Assembly (NCBI GenBank): GCA_020635905.1
Contig: JACJYV010000003.1
Span: forward strand, 1-64,000
Source: Bacteroidia bacterium
GTDB taxonomy: Bacteria > Bacteroidota > Bacteroidia > J057 > JADKCL01
Direction: 5' to 3'
DNA length: 64,000 bases
The notes beneath the pieces were generated by a model. The model did no database searches. It was not told the origin of the DNA and was given only the letters and a program-made list of their open reading frames with translations. Of this stretch, positions 28,199-36,258 are shown piece by piece. Position 1 is the first letter of the stretch, and the number at the start of each line of letters is the position of its first letter. The position numbers and the translations under genes were made by a program.

Positions 28199-28690
28199 TT
28201 ATAAATCCTGACCCGTCCCAGTCCCATCATTATCAATCCATTCAAATAAGTATTCCTTCTTAAAATCCACCTCAAATTTTTGCAAAAGATCCAGATACTC
28301 TTCCCTGAAAGATCTTCGCCTGTGGTGCTCAGGCTGGTTTCGAATATAATTTATAACCTGGTCCCGTTGGCTCAAACTGTATGAAAAAGCCCCATAACCA
28401 GTTTGCCACTCAAATCTGAACCTTGAAAAACCTTGTTCCTTAACCCATTTTGAACTGTTTGCCTTGAGATCACGCACAAATCCTGAGATTGAATCATTGG
28501 GATTCAGCCCAATAAGCAAATGAGTATGATCGGGCATGCAATACACAGCAAGCAATTTATGTCCCCGTGATTGAGTCACTACGGTAAGGTATTTTTCCAG
28601 ATTTTGCCGCCAGGATTCCAGCACAAGGCTGGTTCTTCCTTTAACCGCAAACACCAAATGAATGTACAATTGGGTATAACTGTTTGGCAT
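28199..28690 (-). CDS. REP-associated tyrosine transposase (Y1/IS200-like)
   Basis: 163 aa, full length for a single-domain Y1 transposase. The HUH metal-binding motif is in MPDHTHLLIGLNPNDS (about residue 54), and the catalytic tyrosine is most likely in GYGAFSYSLSQRDQVINYI (about 115). The C-terminus NQPEHHRRRSFREEY is typical of this group. Such enzymes cut and rejoin single-stranded DNA at hairpins. There is no partner tnpB and no IS ends, so it is a domesticated or REP-mobilising type rather than a complete IS200/IS605. It looks intact. Confidence 0.9.
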   Translation of the reverse strand: MPNSYTQLYIHLVFAVKGRTSLVLESWRQNLEKYLTVVTQSRGHKLLAVYCMPDHTHLLIGLNPNDSISGFVRDLKANSSKWVKEQGFSRFRFEWQTGYGAFSYSLSQRDQVINYIRNQPEHHRRRSFREEYLDLLQKFEVDFKKEYLFEWIDNDGTGTGQDL

Positions 28691-28750
28691 ATATCAAAAA
28701 TTTTAAATTTAAAATCCTTTAAACCCGTTATTGACGCCCTTCACTCTGAC

Positions 28751-29110
28751 TCACTTCCCCACCCAAATCACCCCGTGCTCCTTACTCCAGGCGCGGGCTT
28801 CCTGCTTGCTTTCAAATACCTTTTCCACTTCAAACTCAACCCACAATTTTTCTCCCTGCCAGGTAAACTCCGTTACCCGACGGGCCACCATGCCAGGATT
28901 ATCCGGGCAAATATTGAGCAGCGCCCACTTATTGGCCTCTACGGCCTTGCATTTTTCACAGCGCTGAGGTCCGCGGGCACAATGCACAATCTGGATTTTC
29001 TCAATGATCTGGCAGGGCATTTCGGGATTTTGCATGGATTGAGCGGTTAGAGGGGCGCAGAACCCCGTGAAAAGAAAAACAAAGGACAGCAGACAAATAA
29101 ATTTACTCAT
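28751..29110 (-). CDS. Small secreted cysteine-containing protein
   Basis: 119 aa. The signal peptide (about 1-24) ends PLTAQS. The mature chain has five cysteines (MPCQII, VHCARG, QRCEKCKAVEA, NICPDN) in the first 60 residues, including a CxxC (CEKC), suggesting disulphides or metal binding, then a basic/aromatic C-terminal half (WQGEKLWVEFEVEKVF, QEARAWSKEHGVIWVGK). No family recognised. It is divergent from the lipoprotein gene at 29193. Confidence 0.72.
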   Translation of the reverse strand: MSKFICLLSFVFLFTGFCAPLTAQSMQNPEMPCQIIEKIQIVHCARGPQRCEKCKAVEANKWALLNICPDNPGMVARRVTEFTWQGEKLWVEFEVEKVFESKQEARAWSKEHGVIWVGK

Positions 29111-29146
29111 AGTGTCTTCAAGATAAGAAATTGCCGCCCCCTATAC

Positions 29147-29177
29147 TTTGAAATAAGCGTTTCACTGGCTAAATTTC
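29147..29177 (+). promoter_or_regulatory. Promoter: TTTG - 19 bases - TAAATTTC
   Basis: -33 TTTG (29147-29150) and -7 TAAATTTC (29170-29177, seven of eight consensus positions) with the expected 19-base spacer, 15 bases before the ATG at 29193. Confidence 0.6.
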
Positions 29178-29192
29178 TGCAAATTGTGGCCC

Positions 29193-30545
29193 ATGAAACG
29201 GAATATTTCCCTTTTTCTCCTCTTAGTTTCCCTTGCTGCGGCAGGTTGCCTGCCAAAGCTCGAGACTCCCACCATTTCTGCGGGTGAAATGGACCTGAGC
29301 CGCCTGGTCATGGTGGGGGGAGACTATCTGGCTGGCTATCAGGATGGGGCCCTTTCGCTGGAAAGCCAGCAAAATTCCGTAGGAAATCTGCTGGGCAGAC
29401 AACTTCTCCTGACCAACGGTCAGGAGTTCAACATGCCCTGGATGCCTGCAGGCGAAGGGCTGGGCCTCAATTCGCGTCCCACTCCCACCACGCCCTTCCA
29501 GACCCGCGGTCGTTTTGGCCTCAAAATGGCCTGCGATTCCAGCACCTCCAATTCCGTTTTGAGGGAAAATTTTGATTTTGGAGATGCCACTGCCTACCTC
29601 GCTCCCGGCAATTTCAGCGGGTTGCACAATTATTCCGTCCCCTTCATGACGTTGGAGGAAATGGGTGACCCTGATTTTGGCCTGCCCATGGGCAGCGGAA
29701 GCAATAATCCCTATTTCCACAGATTTGCCTCCAATCCTGGAAACAATCACTTACTGACGGATGTACTTCAGGAGGACCCTACTTTTGTGGTGTTTTGGAA
29801 TGGAATGGAAGAAATCTATCGCTATGCCTATCGTGGTGCAACGGGTCCAACCCCGCCTTCTGTTACCAGTTTTGCAGCCAATCTGAATGGATATCTGTTC
29901 AACCTTACCTCCAATGGGGCCAAAGGCGTGGTGGCCAACATTCCTTCCCTGCACAGTCTGCCCTTTTTCAGGACCATTCCCTACAATCCTGTGCCCCTTG
30001 ATTCCCTCCTGGCCGATAGCCTGACCAATACCTACCAGACCTTTGGCATAGACATTACCTACCATGAAGGCGAAAACGGGCTGGTCATTTTTGATCCCAG
30101 TGCGCAGGGCAATTATCGCCTCACCCAAGAAGGTGAATATGTTTGCCTGAATCTGCCCCTGGATTCAGTGCGATGCTATGGTCTGGGGGTGATCTTTACC
30201 GCGGTGCCCGACCGCTACGTCCTGACCAGCGATGAAATCGCTGAAATCGACACCCTGATCAGCCAGTACAATGATGCCATTGAGCTTTTTGCCAGCCAGT
30301 ACAGCCTGCCCGTGGTGGATGTAAATGGATTTTTGCAGAATTTACAGAAAGGAATGATGGTGGATGGAGTTGAATTCAATACGGATTTTGTTTCAGGAGG
30401 ATTCTTTTCCCTGGACGGACAAAACCCCTCAGCCAAAGGCAGCGCCCTGCTCGCCAATGAATTCATCAAAACCCTGAATGCGTATTATAATGCCACCATT
30501 CCACCCGTACAAGTGGACGATTACAACCACGTATTGTGGCCTTAA
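29193..30545 (+). CDS. GDSL/SGNH-like lipoprotein, apparently catalytically dead
   Basis: 450 aa lipoprotein (lipobox AAAGC). The first block, MVGGDYLAGYQDGAL, matches the block I GNSLTAGYxDGxL motif of Bacteroidota SGNH lipoproteins, but the catalytic Ser position holds Asp. The last block, FSLDGQNPSAKGSALLANEF, matches FSLDGxHPxxxG, but the catalytic His is Asn. The middle parts (LQEDPTFVVFWNGMEEI, GVVANIPSLHSLPFF) still follow the fold. Homologues often lie beside FadL-type outer membrane proteins; none is seen here. Overall it seems a folded, exported pseudo-hydrolase. The start at 29193 gives the signal peptide MKRNISLFLLLVSLAAAGC. Its stop overlaps the end of the convergent gene by 4 bases. 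Confidence 0.78.
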   Translation: MKRNISLFLLLVSLAAAGCLPKLETPTISAGEMDLSRLVMVGGDYLAGYQDGALSLESQQNSVGNLLGRQLLLTNGQEFNMPWMPAGEGLGLNSRPTPTTPFQTRGRFGLKMACDSSTSNSVLRENFDFGDATAYLAPGNFSGLHNYSVPFMTLEEMGDPDFGLPMGSGSNNPYFHRFASNPGNNHLLTDVLQEDPTFVVFWNGMEEIYRYAYRGATGPTPPSVTSFAANLNGYLFNLTSNGAKGVVANIPSLHSLPFFRTIPYNPVPLDSLLADSLTNTYQTFGIDITYHEGENGLVIFDPSAQGNYRLTQEGEYVCLNLPLDSVRCYGLGVIFTAVPDRYVLTSDEIAEIDTLISQYNDAIELFASQYSLPVVDVNGFLQNLQKGMMVDGVEFNTDFVSGGFFSLDGQNPSAKGSALLANEFIKTLNAYYNATIPPVQVDDYNHVLWP

Positions 30546-31051
30546 AAATCAGAATCGTCAAACCAGTCGTAGAGCATCCAGGGCTCGTAGGGAGTGGATC
30601 TGCGCAATGAAAGACGTGCCCGCCCTGAACCTGAGTAAATGGAATTTTCGTTTTCCACGATATTGAGGGTGAAATTTCGCACCACCAGACCCAGGGTATC
30701 GCTGGTGTCGCGGTCCACATAAAAGTTCCAGTCGAGGGTAATCTGCTGCACCCCGCGAAACAAATTATACGACAAAGCCAGCTCCGTTTCCTTGTCCCAG
30801 GTCACATTGGCGTTTTGGTCAAAATCAAAATAGGTGAAGCGAAAATCGTGGGTCAGGATGCGACCGTACAGGGAAGTATCGCGCAGTTCGTAGGAATTTT
30901 TGAAATACTGGAAAAATCCATCCACAGATTTGCGGTTACCCAGCACATTTTGCCCCACCAGACCATCCTCGTCGTAGGCAGGCGCAAACGGATTGCACGA
31001 GACCATAAAGGCGCCCAGAGTCAGTATTGCCAGGTAAATCCTATTGCGCAT
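30542..31051 (-). CDS. NTF2-like lipoprotein, paralogue 1
   Basis: 169 aa from the ATG at 31051 (MRNRIYLAILTLGAFMVSC, lipobox MVSC). The mature part SVDGFFQYFKNSYELRDTSLYGRILTHDFRFTYFDFD, then WDKETELALSYNLFRGV and the end PWMLYDWFDD, gives an NTF2-like alpha+beta outline. The upstream gene's product has the same outline, so the two are probably diverged paralogues. It overlaps that gene by 11 bases and is the last of a three-gene operon. The function is unknown. Confidence 0.75.
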   Translation of the reverse strand: MRNRIYLAILTLGAFMVSCNPFAPAYDEDGLVGQNVLGNRKSVDGFFQYFKNSYELRDTSLYGRILTHDFRFTYFDFDQNANVTWDKETELALSYNLFRGVQQITLDWNFYVDRDTSDTLGLVVRNFTLNIVENENSIYSGSGRARLSLRRSTPYEPWMLYDWFDDSDF

Positions 31052-31664
31052 AATGCAATTTAAGCAAACTCCAGCTGGAATCCGGGTGTGATTCGTAATC
31101 TGTCCAGCGGTGAATTTCCCACTCGTTGAAGCCATTAATCTTGAACACAAACTCGACCTGTCCCAGGAAGCGGGTGGTCATGGAAGTGTCTGAATGCTGC
31201 ATGAAAAGGTTATAGGTGCCCACAAATTTTACCGAATCAGGGGTCACTTCCAGCAAATTTACTTCCTTGACTTCGAGCGAATTACCCGTCACCACGCCCA
31301 GATCGGCCACCACATTTTCGAGCCAGGTTTGCTCGTCGATCACAGACCAGTTCACAAAAATGGATTGGTTGTCCTGGGCCAGGACGCTGGTGGAAGGTTT
31401 GAATTTGAATCCCTGAGCAGGAAGGCAACGCAGGTAATTTTGGGAATTTTTCTGGGAAACTGCCCGCTCAAAATTGTCCAGTAAAATGGAATAATCTGTG
31501 GGGCTGATCCAGTCTGACGAGGTTTGGGGAGGCTCAACTTCCCGCACATTGAAACAACCTGAAAGGGAGAAAAACAGGGCGGTCAGCAGGAAAAACCCGC
31601 CCATGAAGGGCCTGAGCTTGTCAGAAGCGACGGTATTTTTCCAGGACTGCTTTCCTCTTTTCAT
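31041..31664 (-). CDS. NTF2-like lipoprotein, paralogue 2
   Basis: 207 aa. A cytoplasmic N-terminal extension of about 20 residues precedes the signal segment and lipobox (FSLSGC, Cys at about 37). The mature part has DYSILLDNFERAVSQKNSQNYLRCLPAQGFKF, NWSVIDEQTWLENVV and ends EWEIHRWTDYESH, parallel to the downstream paralogue. ATG follows the stop of the DUF3108 gene with no gap (TAAATG), so translation is probably coupled. Confidence 0.75.
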   Translation of the reverse strand: MKRGKQSWKNTVASDKLRPFMGGFFLLTALFFSLSGCFNVREVEPPQTSSDWISPTDYSILLDNFERAVSQKNSQNYLRCLPAQGFKFKPSTSVLAQDNQSIFVNWSVIDEQTWLENVVADLGVVTGNSLEVKEVNLLEVTPDSVKFVGTYNLFMQHSDTSMTTRFLGQVEFVFKINGFNEWEIHRWTDYESHPDSSWSLLKLHYAQ

Positions 31665-32480
31665 TTAATCATCCAGCTTCGCAGTAAAAGGATGCCGCAG
31701 ATTTCTGGCTTCAACCAGATCCACTTTTATGGACCCGATCACCAATCCAGACTCAATTCTGAGTGGAATTCTGTTCATATCTGCGGAAATCCAGAGGTAA
31801 AGATCGCCATCGTGACGGAAAATTCCTCCTTCTTTCAGCATGGGCTGTAGTTTTACCGCGCGGTATTCCGTTCCTTCGACCTTAATCGTTTCAAAACCAA
31901 GGAATTGCACATTAAGGTCATGGACTTTGGAATCAATATAATTTTGAAATTCGAAAATCTCCCCCACCGCAGCATTGGTGTAATCCTGGGTGCGGGCAAA
32001 GTACATTGCGCCCAATGCATCCTGAATATTGGGCGGCACATCGCCTGCAAATACCTCACCCGGGCGGGTGGAGCGGGTTTCTGAGGCCTTGTGATTGACC
32101 TGATCAAAGGTCACATGGGTGGTCTGTTTGAAACTTCCTTCGTCAATTCCGCGGATAAATTCCCAGGTAAAGAGGCTTTCCTTGTCAATGATGGCCTCGT
32201 AGGTGTCATGAACAGGAAAAAACAGGCTGAAAGCCCGCGAGGAAGTGCCTTCACCCGTAATGCGAAAACAGTCCCGTCCCTTGAATTTGACCGTTTCTGG
32301 CTTCACTTCCAGGCGGGCAGTACCTGCGGTAATGGCCCCATAATGCACCCTGAATTCAAGGTACTCTCCCTTCTGGAAGGAGTCGTTTTTGAGCTTGCGA
32401 AAACCGTCAAAAGGGCTAACCCAGGCTACCAGGCTCAGGGAAAGAAGCAAAAGTGAGGCAATAAGGAGTCTGCTTTTCAT
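31665..32480 (-). CDS. DUF3108 family exported protein
   Basis: 271 aa with a signal peptide (MKSRLLIASLLLLSLSLVAW). The DUF3108 pattern is clear: GEYLEFRVHYGAITAGTARLEV, FRITGEGTSSRAFSLFFPVHDTYEAIID, then DALGAMYFARTQDY and GDLYLWISADMNRIPLRIES. The family is predicted to form a beta-barrel-like lipocalin-type fold in the periplasm or outer envelope; the function is unknown. It is the first gene of the operon with the two NTF2-like lipoproteins. Confidence 0.87.
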   Translation of the reverse strand: MKSRLLIASLLLLSLSLVAWVSPFDGFRKLKNDSFQKGEYLEFRVHYGAITAGTARLEVKPETVKFKGRDCFRITGEGTSSRAFSLFFPVHDTYEAIIDKESLFTWEFIRGIDEGSFKQTTHVTFDQVNHKASETRSTRPGEVFAGDVPPNIQDALGAMYFARTQDYTNAAVGEIFEFQNYIDSKVHDLNVQFLGFETIKVEGTEYRAVKLQPMLKEGGIFRHDGDLYLWISADMNRIPLRIESGLVIGSIKVDLVEARNLRHPFTAKLDD

Positions 32481-32664
32481 GGCTTTTCTTTTTGGAATAC
32501 TCCTGCAATAAATTTGCCAATTTTTTTTCGCACAAAAAAGGGAATTCCCACGGGATGAATTTCAGGGCAATTTGGCCTCCCTTCTCCATCTCAATTGGGC
32601 CATTTTCAGCCCTTCAAATTGGAAAAAGAAGGTATTTCAACGATATTGAACCACAAAAGTCAAT

Positions 32665-33738
32665 ATGGCCAGGAAAAACAATAAAAAATGGAAACCCGAC
32701 CGGGCGAAAAAGGTGGGGCAGCGTCCGGGCACCATGGAATTTCTGGGAGAACAGAAAACAGATCACCTGGAAGTCAGGCAGATTCGTTATAACGAGCTTG
32801 ATTTCAGCGAAAAGGAGGTCAAAAGTCTGGAGAAATTTGAATTATCTGACGACCATGTGCTTTGGGTGGATGTGATTGGCCTCCACGACGTGGAAAATAT
32901 TGAAAAAATCGGTCAGATTTTTGGCATCCATCCACTCAGCCTGGAAGACATTGTCAATACTTCCCAGCGGCCCAAAGTGGATTTTTACGCGGAATATATC
33001 TACCTGGTAATCAAGCAGATCATCAATCATGAACCTGGGGAGGAGATGGATATTGAACAGGTGAGTGTGATCATTGGGCGGAATTTTATTCTGACTTTTC
33101 AGGAGCGCCCGGGCGATGTGTTTGAGCCCATTCGTGACCGTTTGCGCAAATGTAAAGGCAAAATCAGGGCCATGGGCGCTGATTACCTGGGCTACGCCCT
33201 GCTTGACGCAGTGGTGGACAGCTACTACGGCATTCTGGACAGCATCTGGGATACTTTGGGCAATCTGGAGGATAATCTGGCCTCTGGGGTGGGCTCTGAC
33301 GTGCTGATTGACCTGAAGGGTTATAAACGCACCCTGATCGACCTGCGGCGGGCACTCTTGCCCGTGCGCGAAATGGTGGCGGCCATGACCCGCCACGATA
33401 CCAACCTCATCACAGAAAACACCCGCATTTACCTGCAGGATGTCCAGGATCACGCTGTGCAGGTGGCTGAGGGCCTTTTCGCCATTCGTGAATTTGCAGG
33501 TGGAATTCAGGATCTTTATTTGTCCCTGCTCAATAACAGAATGAACGAGGTGATGAAGGTGCTGGCGCTCATTTCCACCATTTTCCTGCCCCTGACCCTG
33601 GTGGCAGGTATTTACGGCATGAATTTCGACAATATGCCTGAGCTTCACAGCCAATTGGGCTACCCCGCTGTACTGGTGGTCATGGTCGGGATTGGGATTG
33701 GATTTTACTTTTTCTTTCGCACGCGAAAGTGGCTGTAA
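32665..33738 (+). CDS. corA: CorA family magnesium/cobalt transporter
   Basis: 357 aa. It has a large cytoplasmic N-terminal domain, a long stalk helix, and two C-terminal membrane helices (about 297-317 and 330-350) joined by the signature loop YGMNFDNMPEL (YGMNF). The pentameric channel takes up Mg2+ or related divalent cations. The N-terminus is rich in Lys (MARKNNKKWKPDRAKKVG), and the start at 32665 is the only ATG before the conserved part. It is a single gene, convergent with uspA. Confidence 0.93.
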   Translation: MARKNNKKWKPDRAKKVGQRPGTMEFLGEQKTDHLEVRQIRYNELDFSEKEVKSLEKFELSDDHVLWVDVIGLHDVENIEKIGQIFGIHPLSLEDIVNTSQRPKVDFYAEYIYLVIKQIINHEPGEEMDIEQVSVIIGRNFILTFQERPGDVFEPIRDRLRKCKGKIRAMGADYLGYALLDAVVDSYYGILDSIWDTLGNLEDNLASGVGSDVLIDLKGYKRTLIDLRRALLPVREMVAAMTRHDTNLITENTRIYLQDVQDHAVQVAEGLFAIREFAGGIQDLYLSLLNNRMNEVMKVLALISTIFLPLTLVAGIYGMNFDNMPELHSQLGYPAVLVVMVGIGIGFYFFFRTRKWL

Positions 33739-33854
33739 GGACCAGGTCAGATTATTATTGAAATCCCCGTAACAGTGGCCAAGGATTCTTCTGAATTTGA
33801 TTAGTATCGCTAAGTTCGCAAAGGACAATGGGCTCATATGGCGTTGGTTGGAAT

Positions 33855-33910
33855 AGCAAAGATCGCCAAGCTGGACGGATTTATTTCATTTCAGCTTTGC
33901 GGTCTTTGCT
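33855..33910. repeat. Long inverted repeat between convergent genes
   Basis: AGCAAAGATCGCCAAGCTG (33855-33873) faces CAGCTTTGCGGTCTTTGCT (33892-33910), 17 of 19 positions complementary, loop 18. CTTTGCGCCCTCTGCGAG at 33941 is of related wording. No T-run follows, so it is more likely a repeat remnant than a terminator. Confidence 0.6.
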
Positions 33911-33970
33911 CAATTCAACCCACGAATCGCGGAAACCAACCTCTTTGCGCCCTCTGCGAGACTTTCCCAA

Positions 33971-34807
33971 TTATGGCCGCAGGCTCATCACAGGCAGGGA
34001 AGAACGACTGACGATTTCCCCCAGGATATCCCCGTAGAAATAGTCGAGCAACCCGTCGTCGCGGTCCGTGGAAAGGATCACCAGATCAGCCTCTGCCTTT
34101 TGGTATTCAATATAATCCAGCAGGGTTTTTTCCACCTTTTCTCCTGGCAAAATCTTGTAATGGACTTCATCAAAGCCCATTTCCTTGATTTCCTTCTGCT
34201 CCTTCAGCAAAAATTCCTCCTGACTTTTCACATTATTTACATCATCACCCACCACTGAAATCAACTCAATATTGGGAGTCAGAATATTGGCATAGGTATC
34301 CAGAAAAACCTTGACAGTTTTGATCCCGTGGCCAGGTTCGACGGGAATAATGATCTTGGAAAAGACCTTATAATCCTCCATTTTATCCACCACCATCACG
34401 GGCACCTTGGAAGCCTTGGCCACCCGATAGGTATTGCTGCCCAAAATCACTTCTGAAATGGCCTGGTGACCAGATCTGCCCATGAATATCATTTCTGCCC
34501 CAATTTCTGTCGCAGTTTCCAGAATTGCGGTCCAGGGCCGGCCCTCCCTGATCACCAGTGAAAAATCCACATCTTCCTCCTCGTACTTTTTCTCAATGTT
34601 TTCCAACGCATCCTCGGCATAACCGCGGGCCTCTGCCAGGAAATCTTCCCGTTTGAAAAACTGAAAAAAGCGCACGGGTGGCTCAATGGCGTACAAAAGC
34701 ACCACTTTGGCATCTTTTACCCGCGAATATCTGATGGCCAGTTCCAGTGCGTTCAGGGCGCTGGTGGAGAAATCCAGGGCAACCAATATGGTCGATTTTT
34801 TGATCAT
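33971..34807 (-). CDS. Universal stress protein UspA family
   Basis: 278 aa with two tandem Usp domains. Domain 1 has the start ILVALDFSTSALNALELAIRYSR and the nucleotide-binding GRSGHQAISEVILGSNTYRVAKASKVPVMVV (G-2x-G-9x-G-S/N pattern). Domain 2 (about 150-278) is more diverged. Such proteins bind ATP or AMP and help under stress. It is divergent from the antiporter gene, 171 bp apart, and Usp genes often accompany ion transporters. Confidence 0.9.
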   Translation of the reverse strand: MIKKSTILVALDFSTSALNALELAIRYSRVKDAKVVLLYAIEPPVRFFQFFKREDFLAEARGYAEDALENIEKKYEEEDVDFSLVIREGRPWTAILETATEIGAEMIFMGRSGHQAISEVILGSNTYRVAKASKVPVMVVDKMEDYKVFSKIIIPVEPGHGIKTVKVFLDTYANILTPNIELISVVGDDVNNVKSQEEFLLKEQKEIKEMGFDEVHYKILPGEKVEKTLLDYIEYQKAEADLVILSTDRDDGLLDYFYGDILGEIVSRSSLPVMSLRP

Positions 34808-34978
34808 AAGTCTTGGATTTGGGCGAATAAAACTGATTTCTGCGAAAGCATTTTAGGCAAACTTTCCCTTTTTTTCAAAGGTTGGGGGAAACTTATGCGA
34901 AATCCTGGAAAAATTCCCGAAGTTGGAAGCAGCCTGGGAATACTTTTAAATTGCTTAAATTGCGCCAAAATTAGTTTA

Positions 34979-36226
34979 ATGAACCTCTTTGCGATATTTT
35001 CCATTTTGGTGGTGCTGGCAGCTTTATTTGCCTACCTGAATGTCCGTTTTCTCAAATTACCGGGCACCATTGGCCTGCTTTTTATCTCCATCCTTTTTAC
35101 GGTGGGACTGTTTATCATTGGCAAATTTGACCCAAAAGTACTGGAAACAGCCACAGATCTGATCACCCGCATAGATTTCCGCAAACTGCTGATGGATTTT
35201 ATGCTGTGCTTTCTCCTCTTTGCTGGTGCCCTGCACACCAATTTCAATCTGCTCCTGTCCTATCGCTGGCCCATACTAATTTTTGCCACTTTTGGGGTGG
35301 TTGTTTCCGCGGTCGCAGTGGGGTATCTGTTCTGGATTCTTACCAGTTGGGTGGGACTCGAACTTGACCTGTACATTTGCCTGGTTTTTGGAGCCCTTAT
35401 CTCCCCTACTGACCCCGTGGCAGTACTGGGAATTCTGAAAAAAGCCAATGTGCCCAAAAATCTGGAAGTGAAGATTGTGGGTGAATCCCTTTTCAACGAC
35501 GGAATTGGGGTGGTGATCTTCCTGACCTTTCTGGGACTTGCTCGTCAGGGTTTGGCCGAATTCAGCATGGAGGAAACAGGACTTGTTTTGCTGGAGGAAG
35601 TGGGTGGAGGAATCGCTTTGGGCCTGCTGCTTGGCTATGGGGTTTTTCTCATGCTGCGCTCGATCGACCATTATGAAACTGAGGTTCTCATTACGCTGGC
35701 AGCGGTGGTGGGAGGCTACAGTCTGGCCGCCTGGCTGGGATTTTCAGGCCCCCTGGCCATGGTGATTGGCGGCCTTTTCATGGGCAATGAAAAGGCAAAA
35801 ACGGCCATGTCGGCCACCACGCAGGCTTATCTGGAAAAATTCTGGGAACTGGTGGATGTCCTGCTCAATGCTATTTTGTTTGTGTTGATCGGGTTGGAAA
35901 TGCTGGTCATTCAATTTCAGACTGCCTATCTCGTGGCGGGCCTGATTGCCATTCCACTCATCCTGATCGTCAGGTTTCTATCCCTGGGATTGCCGGTCAA
36001 AATATTTCAGCGGGTGCTGGATTTTGCTCCCAATACGGGCCTCATCATGACCTGGGCTGGCATTCGCGGGGGGATTTCCATCGCCCTGGCTCTTTCCATT
36101 CCCGATGGTCTCCATCGTGAAATTTTGCTGCCCGCCACCTACATTGTGGTGGTCTTTTCCATTCTGGTCCAGGGACTTACTTTGGGGCCGTTGGTGAAAA
36201 AGCTGATTAAAAGTGAAGGGGAATGA
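34979..36226 (+). CDS. Na+/H+ antiporter, CPA1 (NhaP) family
   Basis: 415 aa with about 12 membrane helices, from the ATG at 34979 (MNLFAIFSILVVLAALFAYL); an open frame extending 28 codons upstream is unlikely. The key ion-binding stretches are SPTDPVAVLGILKKANVP and VGESLFNDGIGVVIFLTFLG, carrying the conserved TDP and ND motifs of CPA1 exchangers; WAGIRGGISIALALSIP near the end is a further signature. It exchanges Na+ (or K+) for H+ across the inner membrane. Confidence 0.92.
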   Translation: MNLFAIFSILVVLAALFAYLNVRFLKLPGTIGLLFISILFTVGLFIIGKFDPKVLETATDLITRIDFRKLLMDFMLCFLLFAGALHTNFNLLLSYRWPILIFATFGVVVSAVAVGYLFWILTSWVGLELDLYICLVFGALISPTDPVAVLGILKKANVPKNLEVKIVGESLFNDGIGVVIFLTFLGLARQGLAEFSMEETGLVLLEEVGGGIALGLLLGYGVFLMLRSIDHYETEVLITLAAVVGGYSLAAWLGFSGPLAMVIGGLFMGNEKAKTAMSATTQAYLEKFWELVDVLLNAILFVLIGLEMLVIQFQTAYLVAGLIAIPLILIVRFLSLGLPVKIFQRVLDFAPNTGLIMTWAGIRGGISIALALSIPDGLHREILLPATYIVVVFSILVQGLTLGPLVKKLIKSEGE

Positions 36227-36232
36227 ATTTGT

Positions 36233-36258
36233 AAATGGAGGGTTTTAAACCCCCATTT
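36233..36258. terminator. Hairpin between convergent genes, overlapping a stop codon
   Basis: AAATGGAGGGTTT faces AAACCCCCATTT around a single T. The minus-strand gene's TAA lies inside it. There is no long T-run, so termination strength is uncertain. Confidence 0.5.

Noticed and set aside
32842..33837. Open frame of 331 aa on the minus strand
   Set aside because: Antisense to corA; rich in His/Gln as expected from reading the complement.
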